64,000 nucleotides of DNA. Source: Acanthochromis polyacanthus. Lineage: Eukaryota; Chordata; Actinopteri; Pomacentridae. The notes beneath the pieces were generated by a model. The model had not been told where the DNA came from. It saw only the letters and a program-made list of their open reading frames with translations, and did no database searches. Below are positions 1 through 11,722 of this stretch, in pieces. The stretch is from the NCBI RefSeq assembly GCF_021347895.1, contig NC_067116.1, positions 39,637,677 to 39,701,676 of the forward strand, given 5' to 3'. Within the stretch, counting starts at the first letter, position 1; every line of letters starts with the position of its first letter. The position numbers and the translations under genes were made by a program.

Positions 1-270
1 ATAAACACTTAATCACCAAAAAACGACTCCAGGAATGCACCGAAAATCCCTGACTGATGATAAAACGCAGCAGTAGATAAATCAACTGTGGACTTTTCTT
101 TTAAGCACGTAATATAAATGTGCACACAGACAACTAATATATACGTACTACACAGGAACACCGATGCAGCTTTTAGAGCAGAGGTGACACAATGAAAACA
201 CAGTGAATAGAACATGCTGTTAAGTTGCTATTTATGATACAATCTGTGACAATCTGAGAGAACGCTTACT
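1..270. other. Intronic stretch, nothing recognised
   Basis: AT-rich sequence before the first repeat. No exon, terminal repeat or RNA gene was seen. By position it should belong to a long intron of the minus-strand SSBP gene. Confidence 0.5.
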
Positions 271-274
271 TTAA

Positions 275-955
275 CCCCATGAACTCCGAGCAGTTTCTGG
301 GTGGCTTTTTTTTTTCTTTTTTACTCCTATTTCATTTTTCATTCAAATATAAGATCCTGCATCTCTTTGGAACCAGAACAACCATGACTAAAAGTGGAGA
401 GAATTCAAAGCTTAACCCTTCTGTCAAATATCGTTAAAAAAGAGCAAATGAAAGTTGCGTGTCTTTTATTGCTTATTTTGCAAAAATGGGGAAAAATGGC
501 ATCAACATGCAAATCTTTTTCCAAGCGTCCACAGGTGTTATCAATAGCAGAAAAAAGGTGAATTTACGCAATACATTTTACTATTTTTACATTTCTTTAC
601 ATACTTTGTCCCTTTTCTGCTTTGCACATCCTGCAGTTCATCTGAAAAGTCTCTGAATTTTTCTCATGTAACTGTTGGTCCTAACTCAGTCACTAACAGC
701 TTATCAGTTGCAGCAAGGAGAGCAGAACTTTTAGTTTTTTGCAGAATCTTGTCAGAGTAAACAGTTGATTTCTGCCAAATTTTTCATCGGAGACATGTAG
801 AATAAAGATTTTTTAAGCTTAGATTTAGCGCATCCCGGAAGAGGAGGACCATTGGAAAGTGGAAATTCCTCACATCTTTAAAGTTTCTTCCTCTGAAAGT
901 TGGTAATTATGAAACAAAACATGCCTTTCGAACCTACCAATGGGGATTCAAAAGG
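275..955 (+). mobile_element. TTAA-flanked non-autonomous DNA transposon, copy 1
   Basis: The left end follows an intact TTAA (271-274) and reads CCCCATGAACTCCGAGCAG, a diverged form of the family terminus CCCTCTGAACCCCAAGCAG. The body matches the cleaner copy at 51382-52076, for example the 'tgcagttcatctgaaaagtctctgaatttttctca' region near 630-665 and a poly-T tract. The right end near 955 (gggattcaaaagg) is decayed and its TTAA is lost. TTAA target duplication with CCC-start short terminal repeats is typical of piggyBac-like elements. Kolobok also uses TTAA, so the superfamily is an inference. No coding capacity. Confidence 0.75.
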
Positions 956-1029
956 TCTGTGAGCAAGAGACACCGGTAGCCTCTGGTTCTAACTTCAACT
1001 CTGCGAGAAAAAAAATGCAGTCTCTTCAT

Positions 1030-1601
1030 TCATTTGTCCAGCTTATCTGCGCTAGACAACCCACGGCAACGAATTTAATTCTCTGCCAGGGTGGGTCTAG
1101 TTACCCTCCATAAGGCTCGAGGCTGGATTCTCCTAAAACTGGCCGGACCAATCACCATGAAGTGTAGAGTCAGAAGGCGGGCGTAACTAAGTGACAACAG
1201 AGGCGTGACAATTCTGACAGAAACAACCGGAAACAACTAGCCTAGCCACGCTAGACAACCCACGGCAACGAATTTAATTCTCTGCCAGGGTCGACAACAA
1301 AAATGACAACAGTTGTTGAGCTCCATTAGCACCGACTCTGAATAATCTTTCTGTTAACATGTCTGTAATATACTTGAGCTTCACCCATTGACTGTATAAA
1401 TAAGGCTTCACCGAACTCCCGCATCCTCTGATTTCCGGCGCTCTAGGAACCTATTCGTTGCGCTGATTGGTTGTATACCTACCCAATTGCTGCAGAGTGA
1501 TTTGATAGACAACCTTTTAGCCCGCCTCCCTCCCTATCGAGCGTCCCTAGACCCTTGTGCCTTCAGAACATGGGTCTAGCAGGGCTAGGCTATCATTTGT
1601 C
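1030..1601 (+). mobile_element. TIR transposon with perfect 9-bp target duplication, copy A
   Basis: The element spans 1039-1592 (554 bp) and is flanked by identical 9-mers TCATTTGTC at 1030-1038 and 1593-1601. Its ends are imperfect inverted repeats: CAGCTTATCTGCGCTAGAC at the left, and GTCTAGCAGGGCTAGGCTA at the right. The left arm (about 1051-1227) and right arm (about 1434-1592) are nearly identical to those of the copy at 62358-62930. A second left terminus (TAGCCTAGCCACGCTAGAC..., 1238-1290) sits inside the element, so this copy has a duplicated or nested left end. The middle (1291-1433) is unrelated to the helicase piece in the other copy. A 9-bp duplication is typical of Mutator-like elements, but the superfamily is not established. 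Confidence 0.88.
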
Positions 1602-3035
1602 TACAACCAGTCAAAACATCCCTCGTCTACTTCTGACCAGGCATGTTGCATGTACAAATGTCAAAAAAATTAACCAAAACTATCCACTGGTCCATCTAAA
1701 GAATACCTAAAGAATATGTATTTACTCAAAAACATTGCCACTTGAGTTAATTTGCAAATAATAAATGATTACTTGAACGTAAAAGATGTAAGGAAAATCC
1801 TGTCCTTTCATTTGGATGCAGTTTGTCTAACCTCCAGACAAGTGCTACCGTTGGAATCAGTTGCAGCTCAAACTTTGCCAGGATTTAATAATATAACATA
1901 ACACTTTATCAGCCAGACCTCCTACGGGACTATTAAAAATGAAAAGAGTCTCTGGCAACCTTGTTAGCAATATCTACCTCCTCCTTATTCTTTGGCATTC
2001 TTTCATATTCTCCTGCTCACTCCTTTCCCCCCCCCCTCTCTCTCTCTCTCGCTTTCTCTTTCCACATGTTATTCTCACACAACTGGATTTTATTTCTGCA
2101 GAGCTGAGAAGGTGCAAGATGAAAAGGAGAGGGAAGTGGTGGTACCGTATACCGCGAACATAAAAAATGGAGCGAGCCAGGGAGTTACAGTCGACTGTAC
2201 ATTCTATGGCGCCTGAAGCAACGCGGCGGACCTCAAAGCCGAAGGGAGGCGTCTTTAGCAGAGTGGTTAAAGAATTACCCAGTATTATTCTGCATAATGT
2301 CCTCATGAAGAAAATGAATTGAGTAAACAGAAAAAGAGAGAAAAGTCCACGATGTCTCACAGCTTTTTTTCTTTTTTTTTTTACTGTGTTCTACTGTAAC
2401 AATGCACGCCTGCACATTTGGCATTCAGTCCGAATTCGCAGCCCAGCCGCGATTTTCTGTGTCTGACGATTATGTTTAGCAAACCAAGAGAAAAGCAGCA
2501 GACATTTAAAACCATCTCACGCCAGTCTGATCCACTCACCCCATTTCTATTTTAAAGTGCGTCTATGTGAGGCCAGGCAGGAAGAAGGCATTCCCAGAGG
2601 AGCAGTCCTCCTGAGCGCCAGACACTGGGGGGTTGGGCATGTGAAACACACAGCTACCAATTTCCATTTTGTATCCCAGAGGTAGCGCGATTGGAGACCA
2701 CCTCCACCTCATAAGTCACAACTCATGAGATCAACGTTTTGGGTAAATATAGAAATTCACACGAAGCTTTAACTCTCACAGTGACGGAGGTTCTCCTTGT
2801 TCACGCTAATGCATAAATAGTAAGAGCTATCTCACATTCTCATATCTGAGCACTCGAGCATCTTGTTTTAAGATCCTCTAAACTTTGCTTTTAAGCCAAA
2901 ATAATCACACTTTAATTCACATGACAAAAAATCCAGATATTTAAGTTGCAAGTGCACAAATGTGATCGGCATGAGCATTTTTAAACTTACATTTTAACCA
3001 CAGTCGAACACACATGGCTTGGATTTCTGCTTCTA
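1602..3035. other. Intronic stretch, low-complexity patches only
   Basis: Contains a C/CT-rich tract at 2028-2062 and poly-T near 2366-2382. No exon or transposon ends were recognised. Confidence 0.45.
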
Positions 3036-4450
3036 CACTCTAAAAAAGTAATTCAAGGGACCTATTTCCATCACTTAATTAAATGCATGTTTGCAAGATA
3101 AGAACCTGAATTTGATGACTTAGATAAACCTTTAAAGTGGCAAAAGTGGCAAACAATACTTTGATAAGTTATGCTAACATAATAATGTTGCATCAACTTG
3201 ACAGTGAGAACAATTTAAACTCAAATTTCTGTGTTTGTTGAGTTAAACCTAAAATCAAGTAACTTAATGAAATTGGCGTCAAATTGGCTTAGGATTTAAA
3301 GTCCCAACTCCTGTCCTGATATGCACAGACAATTATAAGTGGTTAAATATGTTAAATAAAGATAAATTTGATTGTAGAGGGAATGTTGTTTGGTGGTTGA
3401 ACATAATTTCCATAGAAGTTTTCATAACTCAAAAAGATTGTGTTATTTTCCTTTATTCGTCCAGCCCAAAAGTCATTTTTTAGAGTATATCCTGACACCA
3501 AGCTTAGCCTGATCAGCTGTCCTGGTCTAGGCCTTGGGGTTACCCATTATTTTGATGCGCTGGCTTGACATAATAATGTCGTATCAACTTAACATTGTGC
3601 ATCGTTGAAACTCAAATTTCTGTGTTAGTTGAGTTAAAACTTACCTCCAGTTCAGATAAGTTAATGAAACTGGCTTGATAATCTCATAATTGGGGGGATT
3701 CAAGTTCCCTCCACTGTCCTGGATAATTTTAGGTGATTAAAACTAATTAAACATGATGTTGATTGTAGCAGAAAAATTAATTCCTCTAAGTCAATGAATT
3801 CAAGTACAGGTAAGACGATCCATTATTTTCAGGATTTCAAGACCCTTCCCCTACCTACTTAACATGCCTGAACAACTTCAGATGGTTAAGATTGGTTATT
3901 TAAAATACATTTAACTGCAGAGAAAAGGTTAGTCCCACCTACTTCATGTAATTTCCTTAGAAGATTGTGTTATTTTCTCTCTTTATTTTTTGTCTAACCT
4001 AAGATCATTTTTAAAGTGTGTCTAACCAGATTAGCTGTCCTGGTCCAGGTCTTCGAGTTACTCATAATTTTCCTGTGTTGGCTTGACATAACTATGATGC
4101 ATCAACATAAAATTGTGCACAATTTCAACTCAAATTTTTGTGTTACTTGAGGTAAAACTAAATTTAAGTTCAGGTAACTTAATGAAATTAACTTATTAAC
4201 TTAAAAATGTTTCAGAATGTCAGGCCTCTTTCAATATGCTGGACAATTTCAAGTGTAAGAGCTGTGAGTACACATAATTATGACTGTCGAGAAAAAGCAA
4301 ATTCTTGTCACGCAATGTAACTTGTAGGTTGAACACAATTTTACAAGAAGTCTTTATTACTCAAGAAGATTGTGTTATTGTGCTTCACAGTGTTTGCTAA
4401 TGCTAAGTTTGGCTCTACCACCTGTCCTGGTCCAGGTCTTGGGGTTACTC
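3036..4450. repeat. Diverged tandem array, three units of about 390-520 bp
   Basis: Three units share a series of anchors in the same order. One is 'ggcttgacataa..atg..gtatcaac' at about 3173, 3561 and 4079. A second is 'caaatttctgtgtt..ttgag' soon after each of these. A third is 'agattgtgttatt' in each unit. The fourth is 'ctgtcctggtc.aggtctt' at about 3517, 4035 and 4422. Spacing between equivalent anchors alternates near 390 and 518 bp, so units differ by a large indel. The first unit starts with ACTCTAAAAAAGTAATTC (about 3038), and an inverted counterpart, tcattttttagagt, lies at about 3473-3486. The repeat unit may therefore derive from a MITE with ACTCTAAAAAA termini. No coding potential. 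Confidence 0.8.
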
Positions 4451-5469
4451 AGGTTATAGTCTTTAAACTCAGTGGCCTCGAGGACCCAGAAGCTGAACAC
4501 CACCCTAACCTTGTCTCCTGCCAGACAGGGGGAGGAGGAGGAGGTGAGGGCAGACAGAAAACCACATTCCCAAGACAATGGACGGTCTGTGGAACTTGCT
4601 GAAACTCTCTGAGGGTCCGGAGGTATGTTGAGGGAAGAAAAAAATGGAGGGAGAAACGCAGAAAGAAACAGGGAAAGGCGTGAAGAGGAACAAGGAAAGA
4701 GATCAGAAAAGAAGAAAGTGTGCAGAAATCAAGACAGGGAGTCGACCAATAAGGGAGGAGATGTAAGAGAGTGCTGGCACAGTTGTAGGGAACTGATAAG
4801 GAGAAAATGGGATGGCGGGGGGCTGCAAGGGTTAGAAGGGGGGGGTGTCTCTTTCAGTAACAAGGGGAAAAAAGAGCTTGACAGTTGCTATTACTTTAGC
4901 TGACCTATGAGCGTTTTCAGCTCAGCCAGTACATGTGTTTCAACTGCTATGTTCATCATGTAGCATCATAGAGACCATAAATATGAGTAGCTATGTGGGG
5001 AAAAACACTCACGAAAGCCTCCCAGTCCAGGGTTTCCCCTTGGAAACGATGAAACCACCCAAATACTGATGCCTGCCGTCTCCTAATAACATTTCTATGT
5101 GGATGAGGCCCTCTACAGTCACACTCTCCACATTTAAGTCTGTTTTTAATACTGTGGTTGTGTTTCATCAAAGTGTATTGATATTTTATCATAGAAACAT
5201 TGCGGGAATCCCTTTAGTTTGTTAGTCTGAGTGTGAAATATGGATATTTACTGGCCGATAGGATATTTCGTGGTTGGTGAAAAGAAGTCAAAGTCCAATA
5301 AACTACAATCAAGCTGCTCAACAATGGAATCTGCTTATCAGAACCGAGATATCTGGTTTAACTTGTACCTTTTATCTGGTGCGTCACTAGAAAATCATTA
5401 ACCATCAATTCGTGTCAATAATTGCATTTTCAACTTTCGTCTGGCCCAAACTAGACCTCTGTGACACGC
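4451..5469. other. Intronic stretch with purine-rich tract
   Basis: Positions 4525-4860 are strongly purine-biased on the plus strand (GGA/GAA runs), with G runs at 4815-4849. The rest is ordinary AT-rich intron. No exon was supported. Confidence 0.5.
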
Positions 5470-5973
5470 CATTCAGTTGAAAAACAGCAAAAATTAAGCG
5501 GAAAACCACAATGTTTCATCAAAATGACTCTATTCTATGCGTTCCATGTAAAAATTTGCCAAAAACAAAGCATCCACACTAAATCCTGTCACAAAAACAA
5601 AAGCGTTGTGCTCCTCTGCACAACCAAGAAGCCATTAGTGACTCAACTGCAACTGATGGTCATTTCACAAAAATTCATGGAGTATTCGGCTGAACTGCAG
5701 GCTGTGCATACGCAAAGCAATATATGAGAAATACGGAAACTAATTTAAGATCTAGGTTGTTAAATATATACAGCATGTAGAACCACCGTTCTTTCAAGTA
5801 CTGGTAACACCTTGGAACATGTTTGGAAAAATACTAGTTCCAAAACAGCAACAAAAAATCTACATCTTGGCATTATACCTCTGTCAAACTGCACAAAACA
5901 CATCTCTAAGTTCTTTTCCTTCTAGCCATGGTTGTGCACAGTGAGAAATAGTGTAAGATAAGACTTTAGAGAG
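5470..5973 (-). mobile_element. TTAA-flanked element, copy 2, reverse orientation
   Basis: Same family as 51382-52076, read on the minus strand. Recognisable pieces are 'tgtttcatcaaaatgactctattct' (about 5512), 'accaagaagccattagtgactcaactgc' (about 5625), 'gaactgcaggctgtg' (5690) and 'cttctagccatggttgtgc' (5920). The end at 5973 abuts TTAA (5974-5977) with the decayed terminus 'actttagagag'. The far end is not clear. It is the left half of a composite block repeated at 11445-12150. Confidence 0.7.
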
Positions 5974-5977
5974 TTAA

Positions 5978-6480
5978 GAGAACTTACACACATGAAGTAA
6001 ATAAAAATTGACCTGCTGTACAGTTGTCATGACTGGGGAAACTGGTCGTATAAACCAGAACCTTGATTTGTACCAGGCTGTAAACATGTTAATTTCTGCT
6101 GTAAAATTGGACTTTTTAACATGGGGCTCTATCGGGATTGACTCACCTTTGGAGGCAGCCTCAAGTGGACATTCAAAGAGCTGCAGCTTTAATTTTTAAG
6201 CCTCGGAGGTCGCTGTTTGCCAACACAAAGGGTCTATAGATGAACTAGTGCTGCTAAGACATGAAGTCCAGTGCTCGGTTATAAAAAACTACAAGGTAGT
6301 TAAACCCAGATTCACCCTGACCTTCACCCAGCATTATCACTAACCGGAACCGAGGAAGAAACGCAAAGCAAAAAGAGGGGGAAAGGGACTCAAAGAGATG
6401 TAGAGGGACACACGACTTGAACAATTCCAAGATTTAACAAGGGGATGTTTTCTCACTTTGCTGACATATCTGCCTCCATT
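5978..6480 (+). repeat. Dispersed repeat with 'GGGATTGACTC' core, and shared flank
   Basis: The sequence from 'acttacacacatgaag' through 'taccaggctgtaaacatg', 'gggattgactcacctttgg' and 'ggaggcagcctcaagtgg' to 'ggaggtcgctgttt' (about 6220) matches a repeat I recall as common in fish genomes; its class is not assigned. The similarity with 11723-12150 continues past it, through 'gattcaccctgacct' (about 6309) and 'agagggacacac.acttgaac' (about 6400) to 'actttgctgac' (about 6455). Confidence 0.7.
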
Positions 6481-7149
6481 GAGCCTCCCCAACATCCCAC
6501 CTTCACTTGCTCGACTCCTCGTCTGTCCCTGGGAGTCACACTGGAAGATAAACAGCCTTAGTAGGACCTGCTGACCTCTGGACCACCAGTCGACAGGCTC
6601 CCAGAGTTCAACGGGGCCCAACACACAATGAGGTCTGACATTAACGTCCTCTATTTGCATTCTTGCTTCTGTGAACTATTTATGTAGCCAGGCAGCATCG
6701 GCTCATAGCCGCTTGTCAGAGACAGTGGCGTCAGGGAGGTGCTCTTTCAGGGATGATTTAAACTTCCATTTCGGTGACACCAGCCTTTCATCCTCCACAT
6801 GATACAAGACAGAGAGCACGACTGAAAGCTATAGTTCCCTCCCGGCCGGAGGTCAAAGAGCCAACACTTCCTGGGTCGGCCTCGCTCTGTCATTAGGATG
6901 GAGGTTGACAAATATTTACTCTGGAGGAGAGTCATGGAGAGGAGAGGATGGAGAGGATGAGGAGGAAGAGGTAAAGATTTCCAGAGAGCACCTCACTTTC
7001 TCTTGACACAGGCGCACGTGTAGGCAGGCGAACTCTCACCAGCATCGCCATCAATAAATAAATAGAGGCTGACAGAAATATCCCCGGCATAGTCCCAGCC
7101 AGCATAGCACAGCACTGGCATGCACAGAGAGAGAACCAGAGAGGGGACG
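6481..7149. other. Intronic stretch, nothing recognised
   Basis: Mixed-composition sequence with GA-rich patches (6920-6980). No splice-flanked exon or repeat end was found. Confidence 0.45.
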
Positions 7150-7206
7150 ACACACACACAGAAACACACACACACAGAAAACACACACACACAATCACAC
7201 ACACAG
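7150..7206 (+). repeat. Interrupted (CA)n microsatellite
   Basis: Four CA blocks separated by gaaa, gaaaa and aatc. An AG-rich stretch follows to about 7350. Confidence 0.95.
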
Positions 7207-8610
7207 ACTGAGGCATGAAGATAAAGGCTGGCAGAGATAGCAACAGAGAGAGGAGAACAAGAAGGAGGGAAACAGAGCGAATAAAAGGGAAGCACTGAGA
7301 AACAGACAGAGTAGGGAAAAAATGGAGAGATTTGAACGAAGAGAGAGAAGAAGATGCCTCCGTTCTTCGTGTTTTGTGCTGTAGGTCTCCAGTCGGCGCA
7401 AGAAAGGATTAATGGCCGAGGTGAAACATGCTTACTGTTTCATTCCTGTTTTGCAGGCGGAGTGGGGGCTATTTTCTTTCACATCCCTCTTTGCCTCCGC
7501 CCGAGTCCTTCCCTTCCCCACTCCTCACCTCCACATTCAAACACGCCGACCCCCCAATCTGAGCCTCTGCCTCAACTTCTGGTTGTGATTTAGAAACAAC
7601 CTCCTCTACTTTGCCGCTCTCTCCCCTTCTTCACCTCAATGCATCTCAGCATGCGTTCATGTGTGCGTCTGCCTCCTGCAAATGGATACACCAACACGTG
7701 TGCGAGCACAGCCTGAGACATTTATGCCCCCTGTGCGAGTTGTGGTTGCGCACACACTCGGTCAGACACACACCGGCGAACAGCATGCAGCACCCGAGAT
7801 CATATTCATGGAGACACATGCTCCCCCTCTTCCATGATTAGTCTAAATATGCCAGTGATCACAGAACGGCAGGAAGACCCACTACACATGGAGCTACACA
7901 CACATACTCACAAAAAAGAAAAACCAAAATCCTCTCTCTCACTGTTACACACACATACACAAAGAAAAAAAAAAAAAATCACACACACTTTTCATTTCCC
8001 CTCCAAGCAGCGCCGGCAGGCTGCCAAGCTACACATAAACATGGCGCATTGCATTTCACAGCCTTTTCTGCAGGTACAGTAATGCAAACACTGGAAAATA
8101 TTTAAGCCACATCAGCGGCCCGCTCGCTCTCAATCGGAACCGAGGATGCTTCTACTAACAAATCACACGAGGAAGGAATAAAAAAACATTAGGGGCTGCT
8201 GTTCCGGTGCAAATTAGGGCGCAGAGCCAGATAATCATTCATCATTAAAAAGATGAGAATTGATAAAATGTGTTGATGGTTAATTGCATTCTTTCATTTT
8301 TGTTTTGCGTCCATCCCAGTGAAGAATGGAGGAAGTCCTCCATCGGACAGCTTGTATTTACTGTCCTACTTTCTGTCTGTTAATCTAGAAGAGTTTGCTC
8401 TCACTTTCTTGTTTCTTCTCGGTTTCATTAACTGATGAAGAAAACCAAAACCATTTACAGTCTGACCTGAGGCATTTAAAAGAAAAAAGTCAACTAATTC
8501 GTTAAGAACACGCAGCCGTAAAAACACAAGCAGACCCAGAAAGCTGTTTTAGGTCTCTGAAAGCATGTAGCTCATTTGGATTTTAAACAGTATGTCAACA
8601 CATGACATTA
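7207..8610. other. Intronic stretch with purine, pyrimidine and CA-rich patches
   Basis: GA-rich at 7215-7350, pyrimidine-rich at 7480-7580, and broken CA runs with poly-A at 7888-7990. No coding exon or transposon terminus was supported. Confidence 0.5.
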
Positions 8611-8710
8611 GATAAATAGATGGATAGATAAACAGAAACTTTAGTCATGCATTTGGGGAAATTCAAGGTATCCAGTAGCTCACACATTAAGGAAAATAGG
8701 TGCAAATTGT
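8611..8710 (-). mobile_element. 3' tail of an RTE/Rex-like LINE or derived SINE
   Basis: GATA/GATG-type short repeats (tagataaatagatggatagata) are followed by 'aactttagtcatgcatttggggaaattcaaggt.tccagtagctcacac'. On the minus strand this reads as a retroelement 3' end running into a simple-repeat tail. It resembles the common fish string 'ctttattgatcccNNaggggaaattc'. The related copy at 60316-60430 has the same layout. Family assignment is from memory. Confidence 0.5.
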
Positions 8711-8978
8711 GCTGGTAGAAGAACCAAATGAAGGTGCAAGAAAAACCAAATGGTGTTGGTACCAAAAAAAACCCAAAACACTATTATAAAGGATAAATAC
8801 AGTATAAGAATTAAAAAAAACAATACGCATGCAGAAGGAGTGTTTGAATCCTGATAGACAAATGACTACAACCCATAAGTCTGTCAGTCATTGGTCAAAA
8901 AGCAGTTGCAAAAATACGACAACAAAGCGTTTGAAACAAGCTTCCTCCTGGAACAGTCCAGTTGGGTTGGACACACAA

Positions 8979-9500
8979 ACTGCCTTCTACTTCTTCTACT
9001 GTGTATCTGCCTGTTTAGTTGTCTTTAAGCATCTAACAAGAGCAAAACTACATTCAAAATAACTCACTTTTTCCCACTGTGAGCTAAGTTATGTGTCAAA
9101 AAGGTCAAAAACTGCCTTCTACTGTACATCTGCATGTGTAGTTGTGCTGCAACATGTTTTTTCCAGCTAACAAGAGCAAATCTCGATTAAAAGAATTCAT
9201 TTTCCCCCACTTTTCCCAATACTATGTACCAGAGAGGCTATAAACGGCCTTTTACAGTGGATCTGCATGTGTAGTTGTGTTTAATCATGTTTCTTCATCT
9301 CAGAAGAGTAAGTCTACGTTCAAAATAACTCATTTTTCTTCCACTGTTCCCTATATGATGTGCCAGAAAGGTCAAAAGCTACCTTCTACTGTGCATCTAC
9401 ATGCGTAGTTGTGTTTAAACTTTAAGTCTAGTCAGATGTTTTCCCTGCTGTTCTCTATAGTGAGGCAGAAAACGATGAACTCTTACAGTACTAGTATAGT
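8979..9500 (+). repeat. Minisatellite, about 133-bp unit, about 3.8 copies
   Basis: Units begin at 8979, 9111, 9244 and about 9378 with 'actgccttctactgtgcatctgcatgtgtagttgtgtttaa' variants. Each continues with 'aagagcaaatctacattcaaaataactcatttt', 'cccactgttccctat' and 'tgtgccagaaaggtcaaa'. Unit lengths are 132, 133 and 134 bp. The fourth unit carries a deletion, and a short fifth start is visible near 9476. Confidence 0.88.
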
Positions 9501-10025
9501 TCAGAAGCATAGTCCACACTGATCTGGTGGACATGAACTGCATGCTGGGACAGTAACAGGAGTCAGTGTTTAGAAGCACACATACATGCACCACATCTGC
9601 GTGCACAGCTTGATTATACGACCCTGAGAAGACCATTTCCACACTCATCATCAACACACACTGGCCTCCTCCTCACCCATCTCTCTCTCCCACCTCTTTC
9701 TCCCCCCTTCTTCATGTCAAACCTGAACCCGAACGAGGAAGAAACGGGGTCGTTTGCCTCCGCCCCCCCCGTTCTTTCCCCTCTCTCTGTGTTTCTTTCT
9801 ACCCCTTTTGCTCAACTTACTCCTTTCTCTCTTTCCTCCCTCTTCCTCCCCACCCTTCCTCCCCCTCCCCCCTCCCCCAACAGCCCTCAGCCAATGGCGT
9901 CTGGGTGTCAGGCAGCTCGGAGAAGCTGTTGTCATGGTGACGGGGCTCCTGTCTGTGCTCTGTCCCTCAGGCATCCCAGATCCAGAAAAGCAGCAGCAGC
10001 AGCAGCTTCAGCATCGTGTTTACGT
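9501..10025. other. Intronic stretch with long pyrimidine tract
   Basis: Positions 9661-9892 are almost entirely C/T on the plus strand, with several C-runs. A (CAG)5-6 run lies at about 9990-10008. Open frames here are low-complexity and not coding. Confidence 0.6.
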
Positions 10026-10114
10026 GAGGAGAGAGGAGAGGAGAGGAGAGGAGAGGAGAGGAGAGGAGAGGAGAGGAGAGGAGAGGAGAGGAGAGGAGAG
10101 GAGAGGAGAGGAGG
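10026..10114 (+). repeat. (AGGAG)n pentanucleotide array, about 17 units
   Basis: Near-perfect GAGAG/GAGGA array with one short unit at its left edge. All three forward frames and the reverse strand are open through it, which creates spurious ORFs. Confidence 0.97.
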
Positions 10115-11444
10115 ATGGACTTGAGGAAGAGCAGGAGGAGGAGGATGGAAAAAAATAGAAGAAGGGAAAAAGCAAAATTGCCCCAGTTTGACCAGTTTTT
10201 GTTCTGCTGCGTCTTTGGGTTTTGAAGGCCTTTGCGTTCATGTGTCCGTTTATGTGTGGGTGTGTGGGGATTTTTTGTGTTTGTGTGCGTGTCTCACATG
10301 GCCCTGTAGACATCCAGGCATCTCACACCCCTATTCCTGGCACCTCCACCCAATCGCTGACCTTTCCTGGACTCCAGCATGCAGACACACACACACACAC
10401 ACACACACAATCGCAGCTCTTTATATACACACACTAACCAACAACACACATGCACACACATTCATCCAAGATCATGTAACCGGCCCAAAACACTTGCACC
10501 TGGTGTGGCCTAAAATAAGGTCCCGTGTGTCGCAGGGCGGCGCGACGTTGACAGCAGCTCGGAGGGTCCGTGTTAACCGTCGCACACACACAAAAACCCC
10601 ACAAATTCACAGTCTGGATCATTTACCTCCAGGGGGCATCTGTTGCTGATTGGTCGATGCCATCGTCTGTGCCCTGACCATGACACTCGCAGTATGGGGG
10701 GGAGTTTGCTTTTATACATTTCAATGCCGTACAACAGAGCAGGTGTTGAGCAGCACTCCGGGCTCTACCTACTGTATAATGAACCCTGTCAGCTCCTCAA
10801 TCTGCATCAGTGGTGGCCTATTGCCCCAAACTCTAAACACTTGACTTTTTTTCTTCCGTTCTCTCTTCCACAGGACAATCCAGCACGCTAATTGCAAGGT
10901 AAACAACTGAAAAGAAGCGTCACCCCCACAGGAGACCCTCTTTTTCCTCTCCTCCCTCCCTCCTGTTCCTTCCTCTCGTCTTTTCTGAGGCGAGGTTGCT
11001 TAAGCCCCCCTTCAGAATCAGAATCTGGACAAGCACCAGTTGGAAGCTAATCCGACTCGCCGACTGGACCCCTCCTCCGAAACGGCACAGCGGGGGTGGA
11101 CTGATGAAAGAAAGGCTGATATGAGGGACATGAAAGGCATTGTAGAGGCAAACAGAGCTGCAGACACAGCTTGCCTCAGACCCCCGTGCTGCGTTCAGCA
11201 CTGTACAACAAGACATTTAGGACATTAAAACAGCACAGCGTCGTCAGAGTCGCTTCGAGACGCCAAAGCTGGCAGCTAACTTTGCTTTAGGTGGACATTT
11301 CTAGTCTGCTGCCACTTGATGCCCAGGTTAAGACACTTGATGTCCACAATGTGTTCTAACTATAGTATTGACACATTGTTTGATCAAAGCTGAACCTCTT
11401 AACTGGAACATCACATTTCACTCACAGTCAGTGAAGCACCAAGA
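10115..11444. other. Intronic stretch containing (CA)n at 10385-10409
   Basis: Holds a 25-bp CA run at 10385-10409 with scattered CA-rich sequence up to 10600, and a pyrimidine-rich tract at 10922-10990. Nothing else was recognised. Confidence 0.5.
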
Positions 11445-11718
11445 TAACATTAGCCCAAATTAGAGAAGGAAAAAGCATGTGGATGCACCATTTTTTTCAA
11501 GCATTGGTAACACCTGTGGGCAATTGGAGAAATGACAACAAAAACGATATGTTATGTCATTATAACCACATCATACTTCACAAAAGACATCTCTGAATTC
11601 TTTCTCCTTCTAGTTATAGTTGTTCAGTTTCAATAGAGGCGCAGGACTTTATATTGCTGTGAAAATTGAGCCAGCTGTGAGAAAAAAATGTGATGGATAC
11701 AGCTATGAGTTTCAAGGT
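11445..11718 (-). mobile_element. TTAA-flanked element, copy 3, truncated, reverse
   Basis: Contains the family strings 'aagcattggtaacacctgtgggca' (about 11499), 'ttctccttctagttatagttgtt' (about 11602) and 'agaggcgcaggactttatattgctgtgaaaattgag'. The end (gagtttcaagg) abuts TTAA at 11719-11722. The junction with the following repeat is the same as at 5973/5978. Confidence 0.72.
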
Positions 11719-11722
11719 TTAA

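Noticed and set aside
4956..5192. Minus-strand frame with 'VFGWFHRFQGETLDWEAF' beside a donor-like GTGAGT (5007-5012)
   Set aside because: No credible acceptor or pyrimidine tract upstream, no similarity to the SSBP family or to another protein I know.
9714..10158. Overlapping forward frames of about 135 codons and a reverse frame
   Set aside because: They are opened by the pyrimidine tract and the AGGAG array. Low-complexity composition only.
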